Translations under genes and position numbers: made by a program
Origin: Streptomyces sp. NBC_01268
Lineage (GTDB): Bacteria > Actinomycetota > Actinomycetes > Streptomycetales > Streptomycetaceae
NCBI RefSeq assembly: GCF_036240795.1
Contig: NZ_CP108454.1
Location: forward strand, 1,860,001 to 1,924,000
DNA: 64,000 bases
Direction: 5' to 3'
Shown here: piece by piece, positions 26,201-35,783 of the stretch
How positions within the stretch are numbered: the stretch's first letter is position 1
How the letters are laid out: the number at the start of each line of letters is the position of its first letter
The notes under the pieces: model-generated
Databases searched by the model: none
The model's input: the letters and a program-made list of their open reading frames with translations, nothing else
What the model was told of the DNA's origin: nothing

Positions 26201-26780
26201 CCTCCAGGCGCAGGGCGTCCCCGTACCGCTCGCGCCAGGGCACGAGCAGCCGGGCGGCCCGGTCGGGGCGGCCGGCGACGAGGGCGCGCCCGACGTCGGA
26301 GGCGGGCCCGAGCAGCACGAAGAGCACGTCGCCGGCGTCCGGACCGGAGGGCCCGGCGGCGGTCCAGGGCAGCACCGGCGGACCCTCCCCCGGCCGGGCG
26401 TGGGCGGCGGTGACGAGGGCGCAGAGCGCGGCCCAGCCCGCGCGGGAACGGGCGAGGAAGACGGCGCGGGGCGCGGACTCGTCGACGAAGGCTCCGCCCC
26501 GTACGGGCACCCGCCGCGCGGAGGTGCGGGCCGCGGCGGCGGTGGCGTCCGGCGGACCGGGGGCCGGTTCGTAGGCCAGGTCCGCGCCGAACAGCGGGCG
26601 TACGCCGGCCGTCGCGCAGGCCTTGGCGAAGCGGACGACCCCCGCGACCGTGTCGCGGTCGGTCAGGGCGAGGGCGTCCATGCCCCGCTCCGCGGCGCGC
26701 TCGGCCAGGCGGGCGGGGTGGGAGGCGCCGTAGCGCAGGGAGAAGCCCGACGCGGTGTGCAGATGCGTGAACCCCGGCAT
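23244..26780 (-). CDS. dnaE2: Error-prone DNA polymerase III alpha subunit DnaE2
   Basis: 1178 residues. The PHP domain starts FTHLHTASGFSLRYGASHPARLAERA; the polymerase core has RVAARGSGAGSLVNHLLGI and the catalytic PDIDIDVES; FGSYGFCKAHAVAFAVPTYQSAWLKAHHPA is the typical DnaE2 finger region; an OB fold lies near the C-terminus. It performs translesion or mutagenic repair synthesis. The ATG at 26780 has GGAGGT 7 nt upstream; a GTG three codons earlier lies too close to that site. The last 60 residues carry a Gly-Ser-Ala repeat coded by four 9-bp DNA units. Two LexA-like boxes lie upstream. The next gene, imuB-like, overlaps by 4 bp; no imuA' gene is nearby. Confidence 0.96.
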   Translation of the reverse strand: MPGFTHLHTASGFSLRYGASHPARLAERAAERGMDALALTDRDTVAGVVRFAKACATAGVRPLFGADLAYEPAPGPPDATAAAARTSARRVPVRGGAFVDESAPRAVFLARSRAGWAALCALVTAAHARPGEGPPVLPWTAAGPSGPDAGDVLFVLLGPASDVGRALVAGRPDRAARLLVPWRERYGDALRLEVVPHGLPGTGPGSLRLAARTLGFAAEQGVRPVLGNEVRYADPGQGPVADVLDSARRLVPVDPRGAGLDGGEAWLKDADAMRAAAERTVEAAGFRREAAYRLLEHTAAVAAACLVDPEDDLGMGSAHFPEPRLVGAAHRTAQRVLASRAAAGMVLKGYEKRHGYWERMHRELDVIAHHGFASYFLTVAQVVDDVRGMGIRVAARGSGAGSLVNHLLGIAHADPVEHGLLMERFLSKRRTALPDIDIDVESARRLEVYRAILDRFGAERVAAVAMPETYRVRHAVRDVGAALSMDPADIDRIAKAFPHIRARDARTALDELPELRELKAELRGRERFWALVEALDALPRGIAMHPCGVLLSDASLLTRTPVVPTSGEIPHGPGDVGGSPMPMAQFDKEDVEDLGLLKLDVLGVRMQSAMAHAVAEVGRATGTRPDLDAVPPGDPDTYRLIRSTETLGCFQIESPGQRDLVGRLQPETFHDLVVDISLFRPGPVAADMVRPFVEARHGRAPVRYPHPDLEGTLKETYGVVVFHEQIIEIVSIMTGCGRDEADQVRRGLSHPESQGRIRIWFAERAGRRGYAPEVVARTWEIVEAFGSYGFCKAHAVAFAVPTYQSAWLKAHHPAAFYAGLLTHDPGMYPKRLLLADARRRGVPVLPLDVNRSAVAHRIELVSEDPAVWGLRLGLTDVHGISEAEGARIETGRPYASLLDFWERARPRKPVAERLAQVGALDAFGANRRDLLLHLTELHRLQRGTASYGGQLPLAQGNRTAPVGLPDLDESERLSAELGILGMDTSRHLMDDQRTFLRELGVVSAQRLRSAPHGQTVLVAGAKAATQTPPIRSGKRVIFTTLDDGTGLVDLAFFDDSHERCAHTVFHSWLLLVRGVVQRRGPRSLSVVGSAAWNLAELAELRASGGLPAVGERLSEQPRDPSPTGSAGSAGSAGSGDTGRRITMSTGYEMNPWADLRPAGEGAATPARKLWHSSPGSAG
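23379..23414 (-). repeat. 9-bp tandem repeat in the dnaE2 3' region
   Basis: Four consecutive copies of GGATCCGGC (the last ends in T) code for the linker SAGSAGSAGSG near the DnaE2 C-terminus. Because the unit is a multiple of three, copy-number change would alter only linker length. Confidence 0.85.
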
Positions 26781-26802
26781 GCGCCACACCTCCGCATCAA
26801 AT

Positions 26803-26818
26803 TCGTACGTACGTTCCC
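26803..26818. promoter_or_regulatory. Second, weaker LexA-like box
   Basis: TCGTACGTACGTTCCC matches the actinobacterial SOS-box pattern TCGAAC-N4-GTTCGA at 9 of 12 specified positions. It lies 23 bp before the dnaE2 start. Confidence 0.35.
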
Positions 26819-26846
26819 ACCCCCTCGGTCCCAGCCTAGCTCATTT

Positions 26847-26862
26847 TCGAACGTTCGTACGA
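26847..26862. promoter_or_regulatory. LexA (SOS) box upstream of dnaE2
   Basis: TCGAACGTTCGTACGA matches TCGAAC-N4-GTTCGA at 11 of 12 specified positions. It lies 67 bp upstream of the dnaE2 ATG, between dnaE2 and the divergent membrane-protein gene, and fits damage induction of the dnaE2-imuB operon. Confidence 0.7.
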
Positions 26863-26921
26863 TAACCCGTTCGGGCCTGTCCCACCTGCGATGACGCCCC
26901 GCTCCACCGAGCCTGGGGGGC

Positions 26922-27959
26922 ATGAGCCTCGTCGACGAACTGAAGAGCGCCGTCACCCCCCGAGCAGCCCTGCTGGTCGTCGGCGTCTTCGCCCTCCAGC
27001 TGCTGTTCATCGCCTCGTACGTCGGGGCCCTGCACGACCCCAAGCCCAGGGACGTCCCCTTCGGCGTGGTCGCCCCGCAGCCGGTCACCGCCACCCTGAT
27101 GGGGCGCCTGGAGAAGCTGCCCGGCGACCCGCTCGACCCGCGGACGGTCGCGAGCGCGGAGGCGGCCCGGGACCAGATCATGAACCGGGACATCGACGGG
27201 GCCCTGATCGTCGACCCGAGGGGCCGTACGGACACCCTGCTCGTCGCCTCCGGCGGCGGCACCGTGCTCTCCTCCACCCTGGAGAAGATGTTCACGGCGC
27301 TGGAAGCACCCCAGGGCCGCACGGTGAGGACCGTCGACGTGGCCCCGGCCTCCCCCAAGGACTTCGACGGGCTCTCCGCCTTCTACCTGGTCGTCGGCTG
27401 GTGCGTCGGCGGCTACATCTGCGCCGCGATCCTGGCGATCAGCGCCGGGTCGCGGCCCGCCAACCTGGAGCGGGCGATCATCCGGCTCGGGGTGCTCGCG
27501 CTCTACTCGGTCCTCGGCGGCCTCGGCGGCGCGATCATCGTCGGCCCCATCCTGGACGCCCTGCCCGGCAGCGTCGCCGCCCTGTGGGGCCTGGGCGCCC
27601 TGGTGGTCTTCGCCGTCGGCGCGACCACGCTGGCCCTGCAGTCGGTCTTCGGGATCGTCGGCATCGGCCTGGCGATCCTGCTCATCGTGGTCGCGGGGAA
27701 TCCCAGCGCGGGCGGCGCCTTCCCGCTGCCGATGCTGCCACCGTTCTGGAACGCGATCGGCCCGGCCCTGCCACCGGGCGCGGGCACCTGGGTGGCCCGC
27801 TCCATCGCCTACTTCGAGGGCAACGACGTCACCGGCTCCCTGCTGATCCTCTCCTCCTGGGCGCTGGTCGGCTCGGTCGTCACGCTGGTGATGTCCACGC
27901 TGAAGCGCAAGCCCGAGGCGGATCCGATCGCCGGAGAGGTCGGCGCGGCACGCCCGTAG
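26922..27959 (+). CDS. ABC-2/YhgE-like membrane protein of unknown function
   Basis: 345 residues. One N-terminal helix (AALLVVGVFALQLLFIASYVGAL), an outside domain of about 120 residues (DVPFGVVAPQPVTATLMGRLEKLPGDPL, DIDGALIVDPRGRTDTLLVASGGG), then five or six helices starting FYLVVGWCVGGYICAAILAIS. This is the YhgE/Pip and ABC-2 membrane-protein layout; no ATPase gene is adjacent. Role unknown, perhaps envelope export. It is divergent from dnaE2 and might be touched by the same SOS box. It ends shortly before a heptamer repeat and a very strong hairpin. Confidence 0.8.
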   Translation: MSLVDELKSAVTPRAALLVVGVFALQLLFIASYVGALHDPKPRDVPFGVVAPQPVTATLMGRLEKLPGDPLDPRTVASAEAARDQIMNRDIDGALIVDPRGRTDTLLVASGGGTVLSSTLEKMFTALEAPQGRTVRTVDVAPASPKDFDGLSAFYLVVGWCVGGYICAAILAISAGSRPANLERAIIRLGVLALYSVLGGLGGAIIVGPILDALPGSVAALWGLGALVVFAVGATTLALQSVFGIVGIGLAILLIVVAGNPSAGGAFPLPMLPPFWNAIGPALPPGAGTWVARSIAYFEGNDVTGSLLILSSWALVGSVVTLVMSTLKRKPEADPIAGEVGAARP

Positions 27960-27967
27960 CGCGGACA

Positions 27968-28009
27968 CGGCATACGGCATACGGCATACGGCATACGGCA
28001 TACGGCATA
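27968..28009 (+). repeat. Heptamer tandem repeat, six copies of CGGCATA
   Basis: Six perfect head-to-tail copies of a 7-bp unit lie between the membrane-protein stop and a terminator hairpin. No gene covers it. The unit is not a multiple of three, as expected for non-coding DNA. Confidence 0.95.
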
Positions 28010-28013
28010 GAAC

Positions 28014-28052
28014 GGAAGGGGCCCCCGGTCACCACGACCGGGGGCCCCTTCC
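28014..28052. terminator. Perfect 17-bp bidirectional hairpin
   Basis: GGAAGGGGCCCCCGGTC (28014-28030) pairs perfectly with its complement at 28036-28052 around ACCAC. It lies between convergent genes (membrane protein and adhE) and can end both transcripts. Confidence 0.85.
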
Positions 28053-28071
28053 CCGCACCGGAACACCGGTG

Positions 28072-30666
<2,595 letters not shown>

Positions 30667-30773
30667 GGCAGGCACTCCTTCTGGTCCCGTGCTTTTCCTT
30701 CACCTCCATTTGACACCTGCTGACCTGCGAAAAGACTGGATGAAAGACCCGTGGGACGGGGCCGGAAGTCCTT

Positions 30774-30791
30774 TTGTGAATGGATTCACAA
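30774..30791. promoter_or_regulatory. Rex operator upstream of adhE
   Basis: TTGTGAATGGATTCACAA is a perfect match to the streptomycete Rex pattern TTGTGAA-N4-TTCACAA. It sits in the promoter region of adhE. Rex, a NADH/NAD+ sensor, represses respiratory and fermentation genes and leaves DNA when NADH accumulates. Confidence 0.88.
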
Positions 30792-30831
30792 GATCTTGGA
30801 AGGGGGTGCCCCCGACGCGTCCGCCGAGGGC

Positions 30832-30876
30832 ACCGGAAGGACCGGAAGGACCGGAAGGACCGGAAGGGACCCGCGA
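30832..30876 (+). repeat. 9-bp tandem repeat, five copies of ACCGGAAGG
   Basis: Five perfect copies lie in the spacer between adhE control DNA and the 3' end of the first streptogrisin gene. No gene covers them. Confidence 0.93.
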
Positions 30877-30898
30877 GGGCCCCTGGGGGACCCGGGGC

Positions 30899-31798
30899 CT
30901 AGAAGACGCTGACCCCGTAGGCGCTCAGCGCCTCGGTCACCGGCTGGAAGAACGTGGTGCCACCGGAGCTGCAGTTGCCGCTGCCGCCCGAGGTGAGGCC
31001 GATGGCGCGGCTGCCGGAGTAGAGCGGCCCGCCGGAGTCGCCCGGCTCGGCGCAGACGTTGGTCTGGATCATGCCGTAGACGATGTCGCCGCCGCCGTAG
31101 TTCACGGTGGCGTTGAGACCGGTGACCGTGCCGCTGTGGATGCCGGTGGTGGAGCCGCGGCGGGTGACGGACATGCCGACCGTGGCGTTGGCGGCGCTGG
31201 TGATGTCGACGCTGCCGACCGTGCCGGACTTGGTCACCGAGGTGTTGGTGTAGCGCACGATCCCGTAGTCGTTGGTCGGGAAGCTGGACCCGGCCGTGCT
31301 GCCGAGGACGGTGGTGTGCGCGGAGTTGGACCACCAGGTGCTCGCGCCGTCGGTGCAGTGGCCGGCGGTGAGGAAGTAGTAGTTGCCCGCGCTGTCCTTG
31401 ACGTTGAAGCCGAGCGAGCAGCGCCAGCTGCTCGCGTAGATGGCGTCGCCGCCCGAGATCAGCTTGTTGAACTTCCCTGCGGTGCGCTCGATGCGCAGCG
31501 CGCCCGCGTTGGTGCCGGCCTGGCGCTTGATCCTGGCTATGTCGGCCTGCGAGACGGTGGAGTCGGCGGTGACGACCACCGTCTTCGTGGCCGGGTCGAC
31601 GCGCCAGGCGGTGCCCGCGACGTCGGCCGCGAGGACGGCGTCGCCCGCGGCGGTGAGCTGACCGGCGCTGGCGGCGCCCGTCGACACGGCGGAGTCGGCG
31701 TTGGCGGCGGGGACGGCGAACGCCGCGGCGGCGGCGAGACCGGTCGCGACGGCGAGCATCCGGATGTTTCTCGTGGGGGTGGTGCGCTTGATCCTCAC
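30899..31798 (-). CDS. Streptogrisin-type secreted serine protease (S1 family), copy 1
   Basis: 299 residues from a GTG with GGAGGA 7 nt upstream. Signal peptide ([24 protein letters not shown]), a propeptide of about 85 residues ([28 protein letters not shown]), then a mature domain starting near [20 protein letters not shown]. Catalytic triad: His in FLTAGHC, Asp in [11 protein letters not shown], Ser in [10 protein letters not shown]. Disulfide Cys positions match streptogrisins A and B. It degrades protein outside the cell; the propeptide acts as folding chaperone. It lies downstream of, and is paralogous to, the next protease on the same strand. Confidence 0.96.
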   Translation of the reverse strand: MRIKRTTPTRNIRMLAVATGLAAAAAFAVPAANADSAVSTGAASAGQLTAAGDAVLAADVAGTAWRVDPATKTVVVTADSTVSQADIARIKRQAGTNAGALRIERTAGKFNKLISGGDAIYASSWRCSLGFNVKDSAGNYYFLTAGHCTDGASTWWSNSAHTTVLGSTAGSSFPTNDYGIVRYTNTSVTKSGTVGSVDITSAANATVGMSVTRRGSTTGIHSGTVTGLNATVNYGGGDIVYGMIQTNVCAEPGDSGGPLYSGSRAIGLTSGGSGNCSSGGTTFFQPVTEALSAYGVSVF

Positions 31799-31971
31799 TT
31801 TTCGTTCCTCCAGAGGGGAATCGGGGGCCCGCAGTGGGGTGTCGGACCCGTGAGGCGCGGCCCTGGGCCGGCGCTGTGGGGGAGTCTCGGTCCGTACGGC
31901 TTCACGCCGCAAGGGCGCCTTTCGGCCGTACATCCTTCAACTGCACTGTGGGACAAGGCAGTTGCGCGGCT

Positions 31972-32838
31972 TCAGTACAGGCTCACCTTGTACTTGGCGA
32001 GCGCCTCGGGCACCGGCTGGAAGAACGTGGTCCCGCCGGTCGAGCAGTTGCCGCTGCCACCGGAGGTGATGCCGAGGGCCTTGGTGCCGTCGAAGAGGGC
32101 GCCGCCGGAGTCGCCGGGCTCGGCGCAGACGTTGGTCTGGATCATGCCGCGCACGGTGCCGCCGCCCGAGTAGTGCACGGTGGCGTCGAGGCCGGTGACC
32201 GTGCCGCTCCGGGTGCCGGTGGTGGAGCCGGAGCGTTTGACGGACTCGCCCACGTAGGCGTCCGCCGCGGTGAAGCCGCCGGGATGGCTGAGCCCGGTGT
32301 TGTCGTAGCGGACCAGGGCGTAGTCGTTGCCCGGGAAGCTGGAGCCCACGGTGGCGCCGATCAGGGTGGACTGCGCCGAGTTGGCGTACCAGGTGCCGGC
32401 GACGTTGCCGCAGTGCCCGGCGGTGAGGAAGTAGTACGTGCCGCCGCTGACCACGTTGAAGCCGAGCGAGCAACGGTAGCCGCCGCCGTAGACGGCGTCA
32501 CCGGCGGCGAGCAGGGGCTTGAAGACCCCGGGGGCGCGTTCGACGCGCAGCGCTCCTGCGTCCGCCCCCGCGGAGCTGCGGATCTTCGCGAGGCCCGCCT
32601 CGGAGACCGTGGAGTCGGCGGTGACGACGAGCCGGCCCGTGGCCCGGTCGACGTACCAGGCGGTGCCGCCGACATCCGCCCTGAGGACGGCGGCGTCGGC
32701 GCGGGCGAGCGCCGCGGCGCTCGCCGGACCGGGAGTGGGGGCCGCCTGGGCGCCGGGCAGGCCGAGGGCGGTCACGGCGGCGAGAGCCGCCGTGAGGGTG
32801 AGCAGCCGGCGGGGTGTGATGCGCGTAGATCTCCTCAC
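31972..32838 (-). CDS. Streptogrisin-type secreted serine protease (S1 family), copy 2
   Basis: 288 residues; GTG start with GAAGGAG 5 nt upstream. Signal peptide [23 protein letters not shown], propeptide [30 protein letters not shown], mature domain from about [21 protein letters not shown]. Triad: [28 protein letters not shown]. The two mature domains are clearly paralogous (both contain [16 protein letters not shown] and [16 protein letters not shown]), so a tandem duplication followed by divergence is likely. Differences around the active-site Ser (GGP against GGA) hint at different preference. The 173-bp spacer between them suggests separate promoters. Confidence 0.96.
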   Translation of the reverse strand: MRRSTRITPRRLLTLTAALAAVTALGLPGAQAAPTPGPASAAALARADAAVLRADVGGTAWYVDRATGRLVVTADSTVSEAGLAKIRSSAGADAGALRVERAPGVFKPLLAAGDAVYGGGYRCSLGFNVVSGGTYYFLTAGHCGNVAGTWYANSAQSTLIGATVGSSFPGNDYALVRYDNTGLSHPGGFTAADAYVGESVKRSGSTTGTRSGTVTGLDATVHYSGGGTVRGMIQTNVCAEPGDSGGALFDGTKALGITSGGSGNCSTGGTTFFQPVPEALAKYKVSLY

Positions 32839-33042
32839 AGGTCTCCTTCGAGAGAGAGAGGGGGACCCGGGGGTGGCGGGTCCCGACGACACAACTGGTG
32901 ACGTGTCCCTGTCATGTCTTGTCAGCGATGGTGGCCTTCCCCGGCCGGACGCACAAGACCGCGTGCGCGGACGGGCGGCACCGGAGCACAAGCCCCGGAT
33001 GCCGCCCGTCCGGCCCGGCCAGGACCCTCGGTCAGCCCGCGA

Positions 33043-33831
33043 TCAGCCCTCGATCAGCCGCCGCTCCCCCGCCGCGACCGCCGTGTCCAGCGTGTTCCCC
33101 GGCGGCGGGAAGGGGCAGATGAAGTGCGCGGCGAACGCGCACGGCGGCAGCAGCGCCCGGTTGAGGTCCACCGTCACCGAGCCGTCCGCCGCCGGGGCCG
33201 GCGGCCGCAGGAAGCGGAAGCGGTAGCTGTCCCGGCCGCTGGTGGCGTCCGCGAAGACCGCCCAGAGCGTGCCGTCCTCCTCCACGGCCACCTGGAGGCG
33301 GTGCTCGGCTCCGTGCAGGTCGAAGACGAGCTCGCCGGCCAGACCGAGACCGCGCTCCTTGCCGTCCGCGTTCTCCACCCGCACATGACGGTCCTCGGGG
33401 TACGGGCGGAACACGCCCGGCCGCACCCACTCCTCGTCGTACGGGGTGGCCTCGATGCCCCGGAACGCGCTCCGCGCCCGCGACTCGGGGTCGAAGTCCC
33501 GTACCGCCCACTCCCCTTCGCGGCGCAGCACGACGAGCCGCCGGCCCGCCGACTCCGCCCGGGACTCGTGGATCGGGGCGTGGTCGGCGGAGAGCCGGAC
33601 GCTGCCGATCAGCGGCTTGCCGTCCACCGTGACCGCGTCCTCGGCGCCGGCGGTCAGGACCACCTCGTCGCCCTCCGCCCGCCACTCACCGGGAACGGCC
33701 GGAATTCGCCCCTCCGGGAAGTCCGAGAGCCAGTACGTACCCGTCAGCGAGAGCGGCCCGTAGGTCGAGGCGACCGCCGCCTCGCGCCGCTCGTGCCAGT
33801 CCTGCCAGTCCTGCGATGCATCCGTGCTCAT
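33043..33831 (-). CDS. DUF1684 protein
   Basis: 262 residues, cytoplasmic. Family features are WHERREAAVASTYGPLSLTGTYWL near the N-terminus, YDEEWVRPGVFRPYPEDRHVRV, and the C-terminal FRFLRPPAPAADGSVTVDLNRALLPPCAFAAHFICPFPPPGNTL, where Cys, His and the PPPGN loop are the most conserved part of DUF1684. Function unknown. It starts 24 bp after the stop of the amino-acid binding protein, so it is the last gene of the leftward transporter arm and may act on the imported compound. Confidence 0.88.
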   Translation of the reverse strand: MSTDASQDWQDWHERREAAVASTYGPLSLTGTYWLSDFPEGRIPAVPGEWRAEGDEVVLTAGAEDAVTVDGKPLIGSVRLSADHAPIHESRAESAGRRLVVLRREGEWAVRDFDPESRARSAFRGIEATPYDEEWVRPGVFRPYPEDRHVRVENADGKERGLGLAGELVFDLHGAEHRLQVAVEEDGTLWAVFADATSGRDSYRFRFLRPPAPAADGSVTVDLNRALLPPCAFAAHFICPFPPPGNTLDTAVAAGERRLIEG

Positions 33832-33855
33832 GGTGGGAAACCTTTCCATACCGGG

Positions 33856-34839
33856 TCAGTTCTTGGTCCTGGGCAGGCCGGGCGGGTTGATCTCCGAGGC
33901 GGACACGGCCTCGCTGCTCAGCCCCCAGCGCTTCAGGACCTGCGCGTAGGTGCCGTTCCGGATGACGTGGTCCAGCGCGGCGGCGTAGGCGGCGACGAGG
34001 CCGCTGTCCTTCTTGGTGGTGGCGGCGATCTTGCCCTGGAGGCCGGCACCGGCACCGGAGAACTTGCCGACGATCTCCGTCTGCCCGGCGGCGGCCACGT
34101 GGTACGCCGCGCTCGGGTTGGGCCCGAGGTAGGCGTCGATGCGGCCGGACTGGAGGGCCAGGTAGTAGTCGGAGACGTTCTGGAAGTACTTGATGTCGAC
34201 CGGCTCGCGGCCCGCCTTCTCGTTCTCCTTGCTCCAGTCGACCAGGATCTTCTCCTGGTTGGTGCCGGAGCCGACCGCGATGGACTTGCCCGCCACGTCG
34301 GCCGCGCCCTTCACCTTCCAGCCGGTGCCCTTCTTCGCCTCGAAGGCCAGATCGTCCAGGCGGTAGGTGGCGAAGTCGTACTTGTCCTTGCGCTCCTCGG
34401 TCACGGTGACGTTGGAGAAGACGCCGTCGAACTTGCCGCTGTCCAGGCCGACGAAGAGGTTCTCCCAGGAGACGGCGTCGAACTCGGGCTTCACACCGAG
34501 GGTGTCGGCGACCAGGGTGGCGATGTCGAGCTCGACGCCGATGAGGGTTCTGTCGTCGGTGGCGTAGAAGCCGAGGGGCGGCGCGCTGCCGGTGGACACG
34601 CCCAGGGAGAGCGTGCCGCGCTTGCGCACGGCCTCGGGCAGCTTGGCGGCGATGGTGTCCACCTTGGCGGTGTGGACGCGCTTCTGGTCCGGGCCGAGGT
34701 TGATCGAACTGCCCGCACCCTTCCCGCCCTTGGGCGCGACCTGGTCGGTGGCGGCGTCACTGGCACCGCAGGCGGTGAGCGAGGCGAGGGCGGTGAGCGA
34801 GGCGAGCGCGACGGCGAGCGGACGGCGGCATACGGACAT
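33856..34839 (-). CDS. Polar amino-acid ABC transporter substrate-binding lipoprotein, SBP 1
   Basis: 327 residues. Lipobox LTAC with Cys24, then a family 3 solute-binding domain: GTLSLGVSTGSAPPLGFYATDDRTLIGVELDIATLVADTLG (residues about 75-115), FDGVFSNVTVTEERKDKYDFATYR, and DYYLALQSGRIDAYLGPNPSAAYH. It captures an amino acid outside the membrane for the permeases and ATPase encoded upstream. A 152-bp spacer containing an 18-bp tandem repeat separates it from the ATPase gene, so it may have its own promoter or a processed leader. A second binding protein of the same family lies in the divergent arm. Confidence 0.93.
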   Translation of the reverse strand: MSVCRRPLAVALASLTALASLTACGASDAATDQVAPKGGKGAGSSINLGPDQKRVHTAKVDTIAAKLPEAVRKRGTLSLGVSTGSAPPLGFYATDDRTLIGVELDIATLVADTLGVKPEFDAVSWENLFVGLDSGKFDGVFSNVTVTEERKDKYDFATYRLDDLAFEAKKGTGWKVKGAADVAGKSIAVGSGTNQEKILVDWSKENEKAGREPVDIKYFQNVSDYYLALQSGRIDAYLGPNPSAAYHVAAAGQTEIVGKFSGAGAGLQGKIAATTKKDSGLVAAYAAALDHVIRNGTYAQVLKRWGLSSEAVSASEINPPGLPRTKN

Positions 34840-34889
34840 GACGGGACTCCTGGTGTCGAAGGAAGACTTCGCGAAGGGACTTCGGGACG

Positions 34890-34990
34890 GGAGGTACGAG
34901 AGGGAGGGGAGGTACGAGAGGGAGGGGAGGTACGAGAGGGAGGGCAGGTATGAAAGGGACGGCAGGTACGAGAGGTGCAGGAGGTACGGG
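34890..34990 (+). repeat. 18-bp tandem repeat between ATPase and SBP 1 genes
   Basis: Five units and a partial sixth, each like GGAGGTACGAGAGGGAGG. Units 1-3 (34890-34943) are identical; units 4 and 5 have drifted. They lie in the untranslated stretch between the ATPase stop and the binding-protein start, inside a probable operon. Confidence 0.93.
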
Positions 34991-34991
34991 G

Positions 34992-35783
34992 TCAGAGGAC
35001 CTTGGAGAGGAAGGCGCGGGTGCGCTCGTGCCGGGGGTTCTCCAGCACCTCGGCCGGCGGGCCCTGTTCGACGATCCGGCCCTCGTCCATGAAGACGACG
35101 GTGTCGGCGACCTCACGGGCGAAGCCGATCTCGTGGGTGACGACGATCATGGTGGTGCCGGAGGCGGCCAGGTCCTTGATCACGTCCAGCACCTCGCCGA
35201 CCAGCTCCGGGTCGAGCGCGGAGGTCGGCTCGTCGAAGAGCAGCAGGCCCGGTTCGAGGGCGAGCGCGCGGGCGATGGCGACCCGCTGCTGCTGTCCGCC
35301 GGAGAGCTGCTTGGGGTAGGAGCGGGCCTTGTCGGCGAGCCCGACCCGTTCGAGCAGCGCCAGGGCGGCCGCCTCGGCGTCCTTGCGGGAGCGCTTGAGG
35401 GCGGAGACCGGCGCCTCGACGATGTTCTCCAGGACGGTGAGGTGCGGGAAGAGGTGGAAGTTCTGGAAGACGAAGCCGATCCGGGTGCGCTGGCGGAGGA
35501 TCTCGCGCTCGCGCAGCTCGTACAGCTTGTCGCCGGAGCGGCGGTAGCCGACCAGGGTGCCGTCGACGCTGATGGAGCCGCTGTCGACCTTCTCCAGGTG
35601 GTTGATGGTCCGCAGCAGGGTGGACTTGCCGGAGCCCGAGGGGCCGAGGATGACGGTGACCTCGCCGGGGCGCACGTCGAGGTCGATGCCGCGCAGGACC
35701 TCCAGGGCGCCGAAGCTCTTGCGTACGGAACGAATCCGGACCTTGCTCTCGGGTGCGGCGGTGCCGGGTGCGGCGGTGCTCAT
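34992..35783 (-). CDS. Polar amino-acid ABC transporter ATP-binding protein
   Basis: 263 residues. Walker A ILGPSGSGKST, Q-loop FVFQNFHLFPHLTVLEN, signature LSGGQQQRVAIARALA, Walker B LLLFDEPTSALDPE, His switch VVTHEIGFAREVAD: all intact and typical of the GlnQ/TcyN class. It energises uptake with the two permeases of this cluster; it is the only ATPase for them. It overlaps the upstream permease gene by ATGA. The N-terminal 14 residues are Ala/Pro-rich. Confidence 0.96.
   Translation of the reverse strand: MSTAAPGTAAPESKVRIRSVRKSFGALEVLRGIDLDVRPGEVTVILGPSGSGKSTLLRTINHLEKVDSGSISVDGTLVGYRRSGDKLYELREREILRQRTRIGFVFQNFHLFPHLTVLENIVEAPVSALKRSRKDAEAAALALLERVGLADKARSYPKQLSGGQQQRVAIARALALEPGLLLFDEPTSALDPELVGEVLDVIKDLAASGTTMIVVTHEIGFAREVADTVVFMDEGRIVEQGPPAEVLENPRHERTRAFLSKVL

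Noticed and set aside
23268..26894. Very long open frame antisense to dnaE2 (over 1,200 codons)
   Set aside because: It lies opposite a gene with full motifs, is dominated by Gly, Ala, Val, Glu and Asp as expected from third-position GC bias, and shows no domain. It is a shadow.
34890..34990. Regular repeat as a CRISPR array
   Set aside because: Units are directly adjacent without unique spacers, and there are no cas genes.
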